From assembly GCF_029852145.1 (NCBI RefSeq), contig NC_079974.1:5641501-5705500 (forward strand): a stretch of 64,000 nucleotides of DNA. Direction: 5' to 3'. How positions within the stretch are numbered: position 1 is the first letter of the stretch; each line of letters starts with the position of its first letter. The translations under genes and the position numbers were made by a program. The notes beneath the pieces are model-generated. The model was given only the letters and a program-made list of their open reading frames with translations. It was not told where the DNA came from and searched no databases. This document shows positions 10,846 through 22,113 of this stretch, piece by piece. This stretch comes from Microplitis mediator (taxonomy: Eukaryota > Arthropoda > Insecta > Hymenoptera > Braconidae).

Positions 10846-10963
10846 TATCTATATTTTTCTCAATTTATCTATAAATTGTCTTATTGAGAGGTTTGCATGT
10901 TTAGGTTTCCACTATATTTAAATGGTTTTATTATAGTGGAAACCTAAACATGCAAACATACCC

Positions 10964-12471
10964 TTAATAGAACTTATGTCAATTTAGCGCACAATAGAAC
11001 CAGGTCAATAAGGTATGAAAGTTATCTAAATTTAATTGTAAATAAATTATAATCCAAAATACCCTGCAGGCAATGCTGATACAATGTTTTGCTTGGTTAT
11101 CGTAATGAAGAATTACGCGGAAACGTTTAGTCAAACACAGGGGTGCTGAACAAAAGTTTTACTTAAATTCATTTTTATTCATTGAACTAAATAGTTGGCT
11201 CTATGTTAGCAACGACTTTGAACTGAATTATACTATAGGCGCCAGACGAACTATAGAACCGAATTAAGTATAATCTATAGCTAGAAAACTACTTAAATAA
11301 CTTTAGAATTTTCCAAGATAATAAATTGTAAGATCTCGGGGAAAAACACAAGTCTCGAGAATCTTATTTTCTCAAACACTGCCTGTTTAGTTGACCCTTT
11401 AGAGTCTGACCTTAAAACCCCACTCTTCGGTCTGGTGGAGCCCGATAGAATTAGGAAGAGCGCGAAGCAAATGTGACAGGGCCGTATTATAAGGCGAAGA
11501 ATTTCACCTAAGCGGGAAGTAACAATTATTTTATGTTTTATTTTTAATTTATCAAATAATAAATATCAAAGGACTTAAATTCAAAGTAAGAACAATATTT
11601 GGATTCATTATAAATATAGTTATGTAATATTGCAATTACATAGCAATGTATAAAATTTTTTTAATTTTTCTAACCTTACTTTTGGAGACTATTTCCTCAC
11701 GTCAACAATACTAACTACGGCTCTGTCGATGAACGCAGCGCGAGTTTCAAACGAGTGGAAGGGTACTCACAGGCTCACTAATACTCTCACATGTCACTCA
11801 TACATGCTCACGGGACTCTACGATTCGCGCTCTCCCCACTAGTCTCAAACGGAGACGTTTCGAGATCCTCTGACTCTAAAGGAATAAATAATAGGATCAC
11901 AGAAAATTATGTAATTTATTTAATAAAAACGAAAATGTTGTGAAATAATGGAATTTTTGCAAGATTACGGAAAAACTCTGGTACCTAAATTAGACGATAC
12001 TTAAGCCGATGAAGGACCTCGATAAAACCGGGATATTCTATGTTGATCATAGAAGAGAATGTTGGCATAGAAGCGTCTCGGGTCTTAAAACATCATACGA
12101 CAGGGAAAAATCTTAACAACGTTGGGTGACAGCCCGGGTGCAGAATAGACGGAGCAGCTGGACAAGAGGAGACTCGATCTTGCTGAAAGGAGTCGCTCAC
12201 GTGACGCCAGATGGGGTAAGCCCCTAGGATGGGCCCAATCGGCACTTATACCATCACCTCAGACTTGAAATTTGCAATAATTTCATGCAGGTTTTGCTCA
12301 GACAGTACGACGGAACCTTTTGGTACCCCTAGCTCTCAAAACATAATTTGTAAATTCATTCTTAATAATATATTGACAATGTTGATTTATGCCACCTTTA
12401 ACCAAAAATTTACATTATTTAAACATTTTGTTTAGTTCATATTTATTTTATATAAAAAAAAATTTCACGCA
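10964..12471 (+). repeat. B module (right arm copy)
   Basis: Inverse of 8924-10436 with few differences. It ends at the AT-rich MITE. The recurrent 68-residue frame is at 12229-12435. Confidence 0.75.
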
Positions 12472-13256
12472 TCCCGCATGCAAAAACTTCATATCTGAAA
12501 AAATATATGAATATTACAATGTGATATATTGCACAATATGTAAAATAATATTTATATTTTTGCCATATTAATATATGATAATATATTATAACTTTTTTCA
12601 TGTATGTTTAGCATATATATCTTGGTATATTTTATTATTATATATTGATATATTGTATTGAAAGTAGTATCTTTGTTAATATACAGTATGATGTATATTT
12701 TTTATATAAGTTTTCCAGTATATTGCAAAATATATAGTACTATACATATTTTCCGTACTATGGTATGTTACATAGCAAAAACCATGCATTTCAGTTTGCA
12801 ATTTCCATTTCTATGCTATTAGGCAGCTTTAAAAAAATATAGGTGTATAAAGACTATAATTTTTAATATATCGAGAAAAAAATAATTTTTTATCTATTGG
12901 AAAAATATACCATAAACCATAGATTTAAACATATAAGTTCTTCCATATACGATCAATTATATACAGACAATATATCACTAATTATATGAGTCAAAATATA
13001 GGTAAATTTTATTATATTGTACTTTATAAATTACATACATACCATCCATGTATGACAAAAATATATTGAGAATTATATGAGATTATATATATAGAGAAAT
13101 ATAAAACATTATATAAAAAGAAATATATTATTAAAAATATATACTCCAATATATGTAAAAAACATATATTCGTGAATATATATATTTTTGCCGCCATATA
13201 TTTATCACATATTCACCATATATATTTTTAACAATATATAGCTTTTTCATGCGGGG
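12472..13256. mobile_element. AT-rich MITE, copy in the right arm
   Basis: Inverse counterpart of 8141-8923 with GCATGCAAAAACTTCATATC and GCTTTTTCATGCGGG ends. Confidence 0.8.
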
Positions 13257-13923
13257 AACTCAAATATTAATTTTTCCTGTATAAACAATAAATTGAAATA
13301 TTTATTCTATAGTTATTTACAAGTTAAAGAATTACTACATTTTTATTTACTGTATTTAGAATGATAATATTTACTAATGATTTTATCATTATATTATTTG
13401 TCGGCTCTTAATGTACACAGTTAATTTATTTCCGTGTAATTTAATTTTCAGAAAATTTTAAATTCATTATTTGAGACTTCCACATAAATATTCAATTACG
13501 TACTTAAATATTCGCCATCAGGTCTTGAGTTGTTCACAGAAAAATTAATTACGTTCACACCTGAATATTCAAACCCTAATGACCATAATATTTTGAGTCA
13601 TTAGTCTAATGACCTTTTCTACCTCAGGTAAATTTCTTCAGCCCCAAACTATTAGTTTCTAATTACCCCCATATCCATTGTTGTGACAATTGCACTAGGA
13701 CAAAATCTTAAACTGCTTTGTTATAAAATCCTATAAATATCAGAGTCTTGTCAATATTTTTTCACTTTATTCTCGAACTCCATACCCGACAGTTCGTCTG
13801 AGAATATATTAAAATTTACGGAAAAAACAAAATTGTGTTATTTCAAAGTGCGTAAGCTGTTTCAGTATAAAGTACGAAAGTTTACAGTGAAGTTCGATAG
13901 ATCCTGAAAAATTTTGTATAAAA
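13257..13923 (+). promoter_or_regulatory. Promoter and 5' leader of cyclin T-like copy 2
   Basis: Two TATA-like boxes are seen, TATAAA at 13722-13727 and TATAAAT at 13732-13738; the first is also kept in divergent copy 4. A TGAGTCA word (13594-13600) lies within inverted TAATGACC words at 13577-13614. The leader would start near 13760. Assignment rests on position and conservation only. Confidence 0.5.
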
Positions 13924-15057
13924 ATGGCGCAAAAGTGGTATTTGAACAAAGAAGAGCTGAAGAACTCTCCAAGCTTCAAGGATGGTATCAGCGCGGAGAA
14001 GGAATTAGACTATAAACAACAAGCCGCTTACTTAATAAATGATTTAGGCAAGCGGCTTAAATTATCAGAAGTTTGTGTACATACTGCCATAGTGTACATG
14101 CGCAGATTTTTCATTCACCATTCATTGGCCAAGTTTCATCGGTATGAAGTTGCAACGGCGGCAATTTTTGTGGCGGCAAAGGTTGAAGAAGAGCCACAAA
14201 GATCGAAGGAGGTAATAAGTGCTCTTCATATCTGTTTGAAGAAAACCAGGGATCAACAACTGGACACTACGACTGCCGAGTTCCAGGAGAATGTCAAAGC
14301 ACTCATAGTAAATGAGCGTATTCTTCTAGCAACACTGGGATTTAAGATGGGAGTTAATCACCCTCATCATTACATCACGGAATTCTGCAGAGAAATAAAA
14401 GCTTGCAAACAACTATGCAAGATTTTTCTGCAGATGGCGAACTACACGTTACAGATGACATCAATGTGCCTGAAGTACAAACCGGCAGTTGTGGCGTCGT
14501 ATTGTATTTATTTCACCATCCAATCGTCGCGGTGGAAGATTCCCGAAGTCATAGATGGGAATCTTTGGTTTTGGCTGCTCGATACAAAGGTGACCTTCGA
14601 TCTGCTGATAAAGATGGACAGGGAGTTTAAAGAAGTCTTAAATAAACTGTCACCGAAAATACAGAAACGCGTGATGTGTTTATTTAAAAATCCACCTGTC
14701 CGAATTAACTCAATGAATCGGATAGTGACAAGCCCCAGTTCATCGGATCAAGAAAGTGTTTCCACTAAAACTGAATTGAAGCAATCAAGTACTCGGCAGA
14801 AAATCAGCTATCAGGAGTATCGTGATAGACTGATGAAGAAAAAATGTGCGGATTCAGATGGGTCGTCGACATCTTCACCTCAAGCTGCTGGAGAAGTACA
14901 AGATAATTCGGTTGGAAGTACCTGTCAATTTGCACCAGCAACTGCAAAGAATCAGGAAATAACAGTCGAAGTCCTAGATAACTACATCCGTAAGCGTGAG
15001 AGTTGTCATGATATGGGCAGCATTTTTTGTTCTTCTAAAAAACGTAAGCTAGAATAG
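13924..15057 (+). CDS. Cyclin T-like protein, copy 2 (intact, intronless)
   Basis: Codes for the same 377-residue protein as copy 1, and the stretches compared base by base are identical: two cyclin folds (about 30-140 and 146-250) with KVEEEP at 86-91, a KISYQEYR motif at 293-300, a Ser/Thr-rich linker, and a KKRKL terminus at 372-376. The expected role is binding CDK9 in the nucleus through the first cyclin fold, as known for cyclin T; that is not shown here. It lacks the long C-terminal tail of typical insect cyclin T, including any histidine-rich region. It lies head to head with copy 1, about 6.4 kb apart. The start is supported by context (aaaaATGg) and conservation in all five copies. 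A polyadenylation signal (AATAAA) occurs at 15329-15334. Confidence 0.93.
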   Translation: MAQKWYLNKEELKNSPSFKDGISAEKELDYKQQAAYLINDLGKRLKLSEVCVHTAIVYMRRFFIHHSLAKFHRYEVATAAIFVAAKVEEEPQRSKEVISALHICLKKTRDQQLDTTTAEFQENVKALIVNERILLATLGFKMGVNHPHHYITEFCREIKACKQLCKIFLQMANYTLQMTSMCLKYKPAVVASYCIYFTIQSSRWKIPEVIDGNLWFWLLDTKVTFDLLIKMDREFKEVLNKLSPKIQKRVMCLFKNPPVRINSMNRIVTSPSSSDQESVSTKTELKQSSTRQKISYQEYRDRLMKKKCADSDGSSTSSPQAAGEVQDNSVGSTCQFAPATAKNQEITVEVLDNYIRKRESCHDMGSIFCSSKKRKLE

Positions 15058-16393
15058 TTTTAATAAGAGTTTTTAATAATAATTGTAATTTTTTGTGAAT
15101 AATTTTTCATGACACGGTAATTTATTACTATAAAATATTATTTTAGTTTTTATTATTTTTATAAATTAAATATTAAGTATAAGTTTTAATTGTATAAATG
15201 AATCATGATTATATTTTAAAAATTTACGTTTTATTTAATAATTTTAATATATTTTTTGTAAATAATGAAATGATAATGTAATTAAAATTACTGATAATGT
15301 ACCATAGGCTCAATCTTAATTTTTAAAAAATAAAATATTGAAAAAACGAATTCCTCACTCTTTTTGATTTATCAATAAATTTTATTTTAATATAGGTAAT
15401 TATTTTATATAAGTAATTTAATTTTAAGACTAATAATTAATTTCCAAAATTTCAAATCATTCCAAAATCTTCTAAAAACACAGAATAACAACAAAAAATT
15501 TAATTCACAATATAACTTTCTAATTTATAAAAATAAAAATTACTCCGGATAAAAAATTAAAAAAAAAAATACGATCCTGAAATTAGCAGATAATTACAAA
15601 TGTTCTAATTTTTTTTTCAACAATTTAATTAGAAAAATAAAAAAAAAATAAAACAATAAAAATATGCACATGTATAAAGTTTAAAAAAACCATAGGTGTA
15701 ATTTTTTTAAATGCAATGTTTAAAAAAAAAATCCAAAAATTATTAGACCTCGGCTAATTTTAGTGTCATAAAATTTTTTTTAAGTTGAAAAAAAAAGTAA
15801 TTATCTAATATTTGCTTAAAAAATATAAGGTAAAAGAGCCAGTTATTGACCCTGGCCTAGTTTCTGACCTTTGTAACTTTTTTCTTACTTACTTAACCCG
15901 TTAAGGACACACGGGGTCCAGCGGGGTCTTTTTAGATTTAAAAATGCTTCAATATTTGTCTGGAGTTCATTGGACCCCATGTGTTCTCAACGGGTTAAAA
16001 AACTATAACTTCAAAAAGAAAATCAATTTTTTCTTACTTTATTGCAATTTATTCTGAGCCTAATTTATGGCAATTTTAAAAACATAGCAAATATCAACTA
16101 AATAAGAACAAATATTTTAGCCATAAGCGGCTGAGGAAGCGATTTTTAAGTGGAGTCTTAACAGTTTAGGTTAGGAGGATAGATAGACAAATCATAAACT
16201 AGTCGATAGAATAATTGTTTTTCTTATTAAACTAAATTTTACATTAATTGTTATAATATAACTCTAACCAGCACTCTAAAAAAGTCAGAAACTGGGCCCC
16301 TAACCTTAGTAATGTTTCTATAAATTATAACTAAAAAATACCGTAAAATTCTCTAAGTTTAGATTGAAAAATTATAATAATTTTATTTATGAT
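15058..16393 (+). other. 3' flank of copy 2
   Basis: AT-rich and gene-free. It holds an inverted repeat near 15897-15996 ('cccgttaaggacacacgggg' and its inverse), and several diverged repeats of 'gatcctgaaattagcagata' and 'gatactgaagttagcagacg' that recur downstream of every copy. Confidence 0.6.
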
Positions 16394-16559
16394 ACTGAAG
16401 TTAGCAGACGTCTAATAATTCTTTGTTTTTTTTTAGGCGATAAACCATAACAAAAAAATATTTTAAAAAATTGCACCTGTATTTTTTAAAATTTTCTAAA
16501 TGTGCATATTTTGATTTTATTTTTTTACAATTGATTTATTGAAAAATAACAATTCAATA

Positions 16560-16735
16560 GTTATTGGCGTAACTAGTAAGGTAAGTGATTCATAATGTGT
16601 CAGCGCGATGCGTTTAGCACGAGTCGCAGGTGCGCAGGCACGAGCGAAGCGAGTGCATACTGCGCACCGGAGACGAGTGCTAAACACATCGCGGGTGACG
16701 GATTATGACTTACCCTACATGTTGCGCTCATAGTT
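16560..16735. mobile_element. Hairpin element with GCGAAGC-capped loop
   Basis: Long imperfect hairpin: 'ggtaagtgattcataatgtg' and 'cgcgatgcgtttagcac' pair with 'gtgctaaacacatcgcg' and 'attatgacttacc'. The loop contains GCACGAGCGAAGCGAGTGC (centred on GCGAAGC at 16644-16650) and a GTGCGCAG/CTGCGCAC pair. A partial copy occurs inverted at 46914-47022, at the same site in the copy 5 arm. Confidence 0.75.
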
Positions 16736-17058
16736 TTATTCAACTCATGCGCGCTATTCATGTTTTATTAATCGCCTAAAAAGCAAAGTCTTAATAGCTA
16801 TTTAGTGACATGGTGAAAAAAAAACATTCGGCATCACAACCTTGGCTACTCAATGGGTAACAACAGGGAATTGTAATTACCCCATATTCAGTAAGAGCTT
16901 GAAAGATAGTTACGTTTATTTTCATTACGTCACAAAGGCCGGGATAGTAGACATCTTTATTGCGTTTTGACAAATAATTTTTCACAGTCGGTAAACGGCC
17001 ATTTTGAGTTCGCAATTTAGGCATGATAAAACGTGAATAGCGCGCATGAGTTGAATAA
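16736..17058. mobile_element. 323-bp MITE with CAACTCATGCGCGCTATTCA ends
   Basis: Inverted ends 'ttattcaactcatgcgcgct' and 'agcgcgcatgagttgaataa' adjoin the hairpin element; the empty site is visible at 35515-35525. The 77-residue minus-strand frame inside (16791-17024) resembles no family I recognise; it could be a remnant. Confidence 0.7.
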
Positions 17059-18086
17059 AAATTTTTAAATGCCTGCTAACTTCAGGATCATATTTTATTT
17101 TACTATTCCTGAATGTAAATTTATTATACTAACCCTAGCGGTATTGACGTCACCGTAAGAACGTGGTGAAAACACGGAGTTTCTACGGTGTTTACTCCCT
17201 TACAGTGTTTCCACAGTGTATCGACGGAGTTACGACGGTGTTTTGATGGTAGAAGGGCGACGTTTCTTGTGCAGTTACGAGACAAGGTTTCTCTTGTGTT
17301 TTCTTCGAGTTCACCCAGAGTTTTCATTGTGTTTTTTTGGGCTTTCGTCAGTGTTTTGCCGGTGTTTTCTAGGAGTTTCTCCGGAGTTTTGTTAGAGTTT
17401 TCGCGGAGTTTCGTTGGGGTATCGTCGAAGTTTTAGCGGCTTTAACACGGAGTTTTGATGGAGTTTTTGCGGAGTTTTAAGGGTTTACTGTCGACATATT
17501 CTTGGAATTTTTTGATAGATTCGCGGCTTTCCAACGGTATTAAGTATATGATGTAGTGTATACTAGAATTTGATTATAAAGTAAATGACATTTTGTTTCA
17601 AAGTAAATGATATTTTGTTTTATAACAGTGGGCCCTGGCTACTTTGTGTCCAGTAGCCACGAACCACAGTTAATAAATATTTCCCGAATTTATTTAATTT
17701 AATTATTAATTATTTTAATTATAAATTTAGATCGACTGTTACTGGTTCTGGAATCGGGAAACTTGATGTATCTCAGAAGTAGGTCTGCTCGTCCTGACCG
17801 GACACGCGGCTGAAATAGACTTATAACTATAGGACTCTGGTGATAATTAAGTTATATGCTCGATAAAAGTTTAACTGACTAGTTTATTTAACCAAATCCC
17901 CATAAACATATACAGTTTTCCCCTTTTTACTTAAACTATAATAATTTTATATGTATTTACAAGTGGTCCGAGGGAATTTATCAACTCGAGACGCGTGTGT
18001 TTCTTTATAATGAGCGGGAATAAAATAATAAAGTAATTAACCGCGTTGAAGAGAAAGAAAATTATAATCTATATCGATATACTTGT

Positions 18087-20536
18087 AAGGCCCTAGGGGT
18101 ATAAGCATGGTGAATTTGCCCCCGAAAGGTATCGGCTTGATACTGCGGGGATTTTTAGGTACTAATAAGATATTAAGATCCTGAGAGTTTCAGCTTTTGA
18201 AACCAATCGGTCTTCGAGAAAAAGCCAAATATGTAAAAATCAGATAAAATGAATATTCTCAGAGACTATTTTATCGATTGACTTATACTCGGGATATGTT
18301 TTGGGGGTCGATAGTAGCTCCTCGGAAAAAAATTGGGAGCTTGATCGGTCGACAACAACCTCGAAAAAAATGACTTTTTAGTTTTAATTTCGACTTTTCA
18401 CGATGTTACGGTTCTGGTACAATTATGAAATAATTTTTTTTGGATTCCTCATCCAATTTCCTATAGACTTAAGTGCTTTTAAAATTTTTAAAAAAGGTAT
18501 GCCATATAGAAAAAAAAATAAAAACCACTTTTTAATTAATTATGTAGTTTTTTTTTGCAGTAATATTAAAATTATTTTCAAATTGTCGCTTTTAGTCATT
18601 GAATATGGTATGTTATCGACTCAGTCGTCTTATGTGCAAAAAGATCCGCCCGACCGACGCACCCACTGGCGTATTTGGTCGTATATACAACAGCTGACAA
18701 AAGTGTTGTTTATGATCTGAATCTGAGAGATTGTCTGTTCACATTTTATTTATTAAGCTAATAAAATGACTCCAAATAAAACAATCAATGATAAGTGTTG
18801 CATTTGCTCAAAAATAGTAAAGAAAGTTCCGGGAACTCCTAAAACTTTATTAACGGAACGAGACATTGATGAGTTTTCTGCAGTATGTGATGGTGAATTT
18901 TTTACTGGTGATATTGTTTGTGGTAAATGTCGTGTAGAGATGTATAAAAAAAGAAAAGTTGAACCGGTGGTTTTTGATGCTGACGATGGATCTGAATCTA
19001 TCGTTAGTGGAATGTTAGAACGAACGGAGTCTAGTCTGTCACACATGACATTGTCTCAGTCAAGTTCAGATGATCCTTCTTTTAGAGTCAACATTACTCC
19101 TACCGATTGTACAGAGTACGTTGAGATTCGTATGAAAAGAACTATTTCAACTCATCGATACTGTTGTCATTGCGGTAATACTAGTGACTTAATTATTATT
19201 CCTCAAAAAGCCCGAATGCAGTCATTCATTAAGCGACGAGTCTTCATACCAGATGGAAATCGATGCTGTCGAATTCATTTAATAAACAAACGATTCTATG
19301 ATGAATCTCTAAGTTTGATCAGAGTTTATTCTACAGACGTTCAAAAAAATGGCTGGCAGCGAAAAAAATTGCCGTTTCAAACAATTTCATCTGAAACTCT
19401 CGAAGACTTTCCAGAAATGACAGAAAATGATCTGCGTATTTTTTTCACTGGTTCCTATCAATTGATACAGGCTGTTTCCTATTTAGCAGAAATGCTTGAT
19501 GAAACAGGTAATCTCACTATTCAATATGTGAAAGAACAGTCAAATATACTCAAAATTCAAGTTCAATCCAGACACATTAATAGAAAGGTTTATAGATGTT
19601 TTATTGAGTATAAAAAAAATGCTATTGGTCCAAAAAGCGTATTGAGGCATAGTTGTGAGTGTGCAAATGGTCTGAGAACAATTGGATGTTGCTCTCATGT
19701 TGCTGCTGTTGATTACTATTTATCACACGGGAGATATTTAACAAAGATTTTAAGGCCTGCTGAAATACTTAGCAAATTATTTGATAGAGACAGTATTTCA
19801 CCTGTGATTGAAGAGGATAGTGATGAAGACTGATAAAATATGATTATACATTTTTTTCCTCAAGTATATCTTTCATTTGTTGTTATGTATTTATAATTTA
19901 CAAACTAAAATCTATTTTCTGTTTTATATGTGTATAATGTTTATAATATTTTAGTTGATATTATATGATATGACAAAATTTAACTGCTGATGCAGAGATT
20001 ATTTTTGCAAATAACATTCAAGAACATATACAAACTAGAAAAATAATGATTCACACTTTAAACATGTAAATAAAGTAAATATTTGCTTCAAAAGTGGTTT
20101 TGATTTTTTTTTCTATATGGCGTACCTTTTTTAAAAATTTTAAAATCACTTAAGTCTATAGGAAATTGGATGAGGAATCCAAAAAAAATTATTTCATAAT
20201 TGTACCAGAACCGTAACATCGTGAAAAGTCGAAATTAAAACTAAAAAGTCATTTTTTTCGAGGTTGTTGTCGACCGATCAAGCTCCCAATTTTTTTCCGA
20301 GGAGCTACTATCGACCCCCAAAACATATCCCGAGTATAAGTCAATCGATAAAATAGTCTCTGAGAATATTCATTTTATCTGATTTTTACATATTTGGCTT
20401 TTTCTCGAAGACCGATTGGTTTCAAAAGCTGAAACTCTCAGGATCTTAATATCTTATTAGTACCTAAAAATCCCCGCAGTATCAAGCCGATACCTTTCGG
20501 GGGCAAATTCACCATGCTTATACCCCTTAGGGCCTT
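18087..20536 (+). mobile_element. 2.45-kb transposon encoding a SWIM zinc-finger protein
   Basis: About 450-bp inverted ends (18087-18530 and 20093-20536), starting AAGGCCCTAGGGGTATAAGC, bracket one gene. Left-flank homology to 36480-36545 stops exactly at the element. A clean target duplication could not be fixed, because another element begins at once on the right. Confidence 0.85.
18766..19833 (+). CDS. Transposon-encoded SWIM-type zinc-finger protein, apparently without its DDE core
   Basis: The 355-residue protein has an N-terminal putative zinc-binding module (C11-x2-C14 ... C52-x2-C55), an acidic and Ser-rich stretch (70-105), a second Cys/His cluster (C133, C134, H135, C136; C167, C168, H171) and a clear SWIM motif C297-x-C299-x9-C309-x-H311 in the context NGLRTIGCCSHVAA. 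From memory of the family, insect proteins with this C-terminus usually carry a DDE_Tnp_4 nuclease region in the middle; here the text runs from LIRVYSTD (185-191) straight to the post-catalytic segment QKNGWQRK (193-200). No acidic triad of a nuclease is apparent. It is therefore probably an internally deleted transposase that keeps the reading frame, and it might still bind DNA. It lies between long inverted ends, with its start 36 bases after an in-frame-neutral leader. Confidence 0.82.
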   Translation: MTPNKTINDKCCICSKIVKKVPGTPKTLLTERDIDEFSAVCDGEFFTGDIVCGKCRVEMYKKRKVEPVVFDADDGSESIVSGMLERTESSLSHMTLSQSSSDDPSFRVNITPTDCTEYVEIRMKRTISTHRYCCHCGNTSDLIIIPQKARMQSFIKRRVFIPDGNRCCRIHLINKRFYDESLSLIRVYSTDVQKNGWQRKKLPFQTISSETLEDFPEMTENDLRIFFTGSYQLIQAVSYLAEMLDETGNLTIQYVKEQSNILKIQVQSRHINRKVYRCFIEYKKNAIGPKSVLRHSCECANGLRTIGCCSHVAAVDYYLSHGRYLTKILRPAEILSKLFDRDSISPVIEEDSDED

Positions 20537-21308
20537 TTTTTTTATTCTCTTAGTAAATCCTATATCAACCATAAAAAAAATTGGGTAACTTCCAAAAAAA
20601 TTTTTTCAAATTTTAAATTTTAAAAAAGTAGAAATCGCTTTTTGTTAAATAAACATAAGAAAAAATGAAAAATAAATAGAATGACTTAATTGATAATTTT
20701 GTTTGAACCATAACCCAAACAATTACGGGTAATGACAGATAGAAAAAAAGTTGGTTTTAATAAAGAAGCGTTTTGAAATTTTTCGAAATTTATCGACAAT
20801 TAAAAAAAAAAAAAAAATTTTTTTGATACGACAGAAATTTATCTCGCGAAATTCGGAATTGAATTTTCCTTTTACAATTTTCAGTATGAGGACTTGAAAA
20901 AATTTCTTACTGCGGGACTTCGAAAAAATTCGACTTCGGATATCTTTGGGAATTGTTAGACAGAGAAAGTGGGCATAAGACGAAGTGTCTTCCTGTAAGG
21001 GATTACGACCGTGCATATCCCCGCGGACAAATTGCAATCTTTTTTTTTTTTGTTTTTAAAAAATTAATTAACAAATTAAAAAAAATCGTTCGTACAATAT
21101 AGGTATAAAAAGACTTTTTTAAAAAAAGTTTTCGTCATTATTTATAATAAATTAGTTAACAAATTTGTAAAAAAGTTCTCTACACGATGAGTTATTTTTC
21201 CGATTCAGAAAATTTGCAATCTTTTGATACCTACATTGTAGAAACGTTGTTTTTTTAAGTTTTGATGACATTGTTTATAACAAAATGAGAAATGAGAATT
21301 GATGAAAT

Positions 21309-21540
21309 AGTATATTACATACCTAGGCCAGTAAAATAAGAAAAGTCTCAGAGCACATGTAATTGTTGGCCGAGGCGAAGCCGAGGCTGACAAACATGTG
21401 GTCTGAGGCTTTCTTTTTTACTGGCCAAGGTGCGTATACTATTTTTCTGCTCGACGAAGCCGGAAAGTCGCAACTTCGTTTGGGGCAGCGGCCCGAAAGT
21501 TGCCACTTTCCGGCCGGAGGGCAGAAAAAGAGAATTTCAG
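21309..21540 (+). mobile_element. Double-hairpin element, copy 2
   Basis: Begins TAGTATATTACATACC and folds as two consecutive hairpins, as does 621-840. Hairpin 1 pairs CCTAGGCCAGTAAAA with TTTTACTGGCCAAGG around a loop with GCGAAGC (21375-21381). Hairpin 2 pairs GCCGGAAAGT with ACTTTCCGGC. Compared with copy 1, stem bases differ on both strands in ways that keep pairing. Overlapping small frames on both strands merely read the hairpins. Confidence 0.85.
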
Positions 21541-21628
21541 TCGTTGGACACGAAAAAAAAAAAAAAAAAAAGATCACAATCTGTCCGTGGGGATACGCAC
21601 GGACTTAATCCTTTAGAGAAAGACAATA

Positions 21629-22113
21629 CGCACTGTTAGAAGTATTTATTTGAGCCAAAAAAATATTTATTAATAGTTAATAAATGGTTTATTAAATGAG
21701 ATTTATTTGGGCCAAATAAGCCATATCTTAATAGTTAATAAATGGCTTATTTGAATAGAAAGAAATGACACATGACGTAAATTAAGTAAGGTTATGACAA
21801 ATAATTTATAGGACTGTTTAATTTTATTTTTTTAAAGAAAATAATACACACAATTAATGTTAATTGAAGATAAAAATTATTATACAAAAAATATAAAAAA
21901 AATGAAATATTATAATAAATTTTTACTAACAATCACACTCATTCCATTCAAGATTATAACCTTAACTTCATGTGTCATTTCTTTCTATTCAAATAAGCCA
22001 TTTATTAACTATTAAGAAATGGCTTATTTGGCTCAAATAAATCTCATTTAATAAACCATTTATTAACTATTAATATATCTTATTTGGCTCAAATAAATAC
22101 TTCTAACAGTGCG
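21629..22113. mobile_element. 485-bp MITE with GCACTGTTAGAAGTATTTAT ends
   Basis: Inverted ends of about 150 bp, each holding repeats of 'ttaatagttaataaatggct' and 'tatttgagccaaa'. It interrupts the right arm of the 20537-22595 element. Confidence 0.8.

Larger units (their letters stand above)
10437..10963. mobile_element. TA-flanked element with two tRNA-like units at the palindrome centre
   Basis: Ends TGTTTGCATGTTTAGGTTTC and its inverse, each flanked by TA. The body is a tandem pair of about 230-bp units, each containing a tRNA-like sequence and repeating the left terminal sequence. Removing it leaves the symmetric GGGTACCC, so it sits exactly on the axis of the large palindrome. Confidence 0.85.
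10964..16393 (+). repeat. Right arm of the 5.43-kb palindrome (copy 2 segment)
   Basis: Inverse match of the left arm, without the three insertions found there. Positions near the genes are related by a constant sum of 21396-21397. The arm continues without a break into the accessory module 16394-18086, which has no counterpart on the far left. Confidence 0.9.
16394..18086 (+). repeat. Accessory module downstream of copy 2
   Basis: Directly repeated at 35354-36545 downstream of copy 3, with a hairpin and MITE insertion (16559-17058) that copy 3 lacks. It contains a degenerate array of 'acggagttttnncggagttt' words at 17135-17480 and a GC-richer stretch beginning 'cagtgggccctggctacttt'. No gene is recognised; small frames here (17124-17327 minus, 17188-17436 plus) lie in the array. 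Confidence 0.7.

Noticed and set aside
14403..14630. 75-residue frame inside the cyclin T-like gene (also 6767-6994, 28969-29211, 48935-49177)
   Set aside because: It overlaps the cyclin coding region in another frame; its conservation is explained by the gene.
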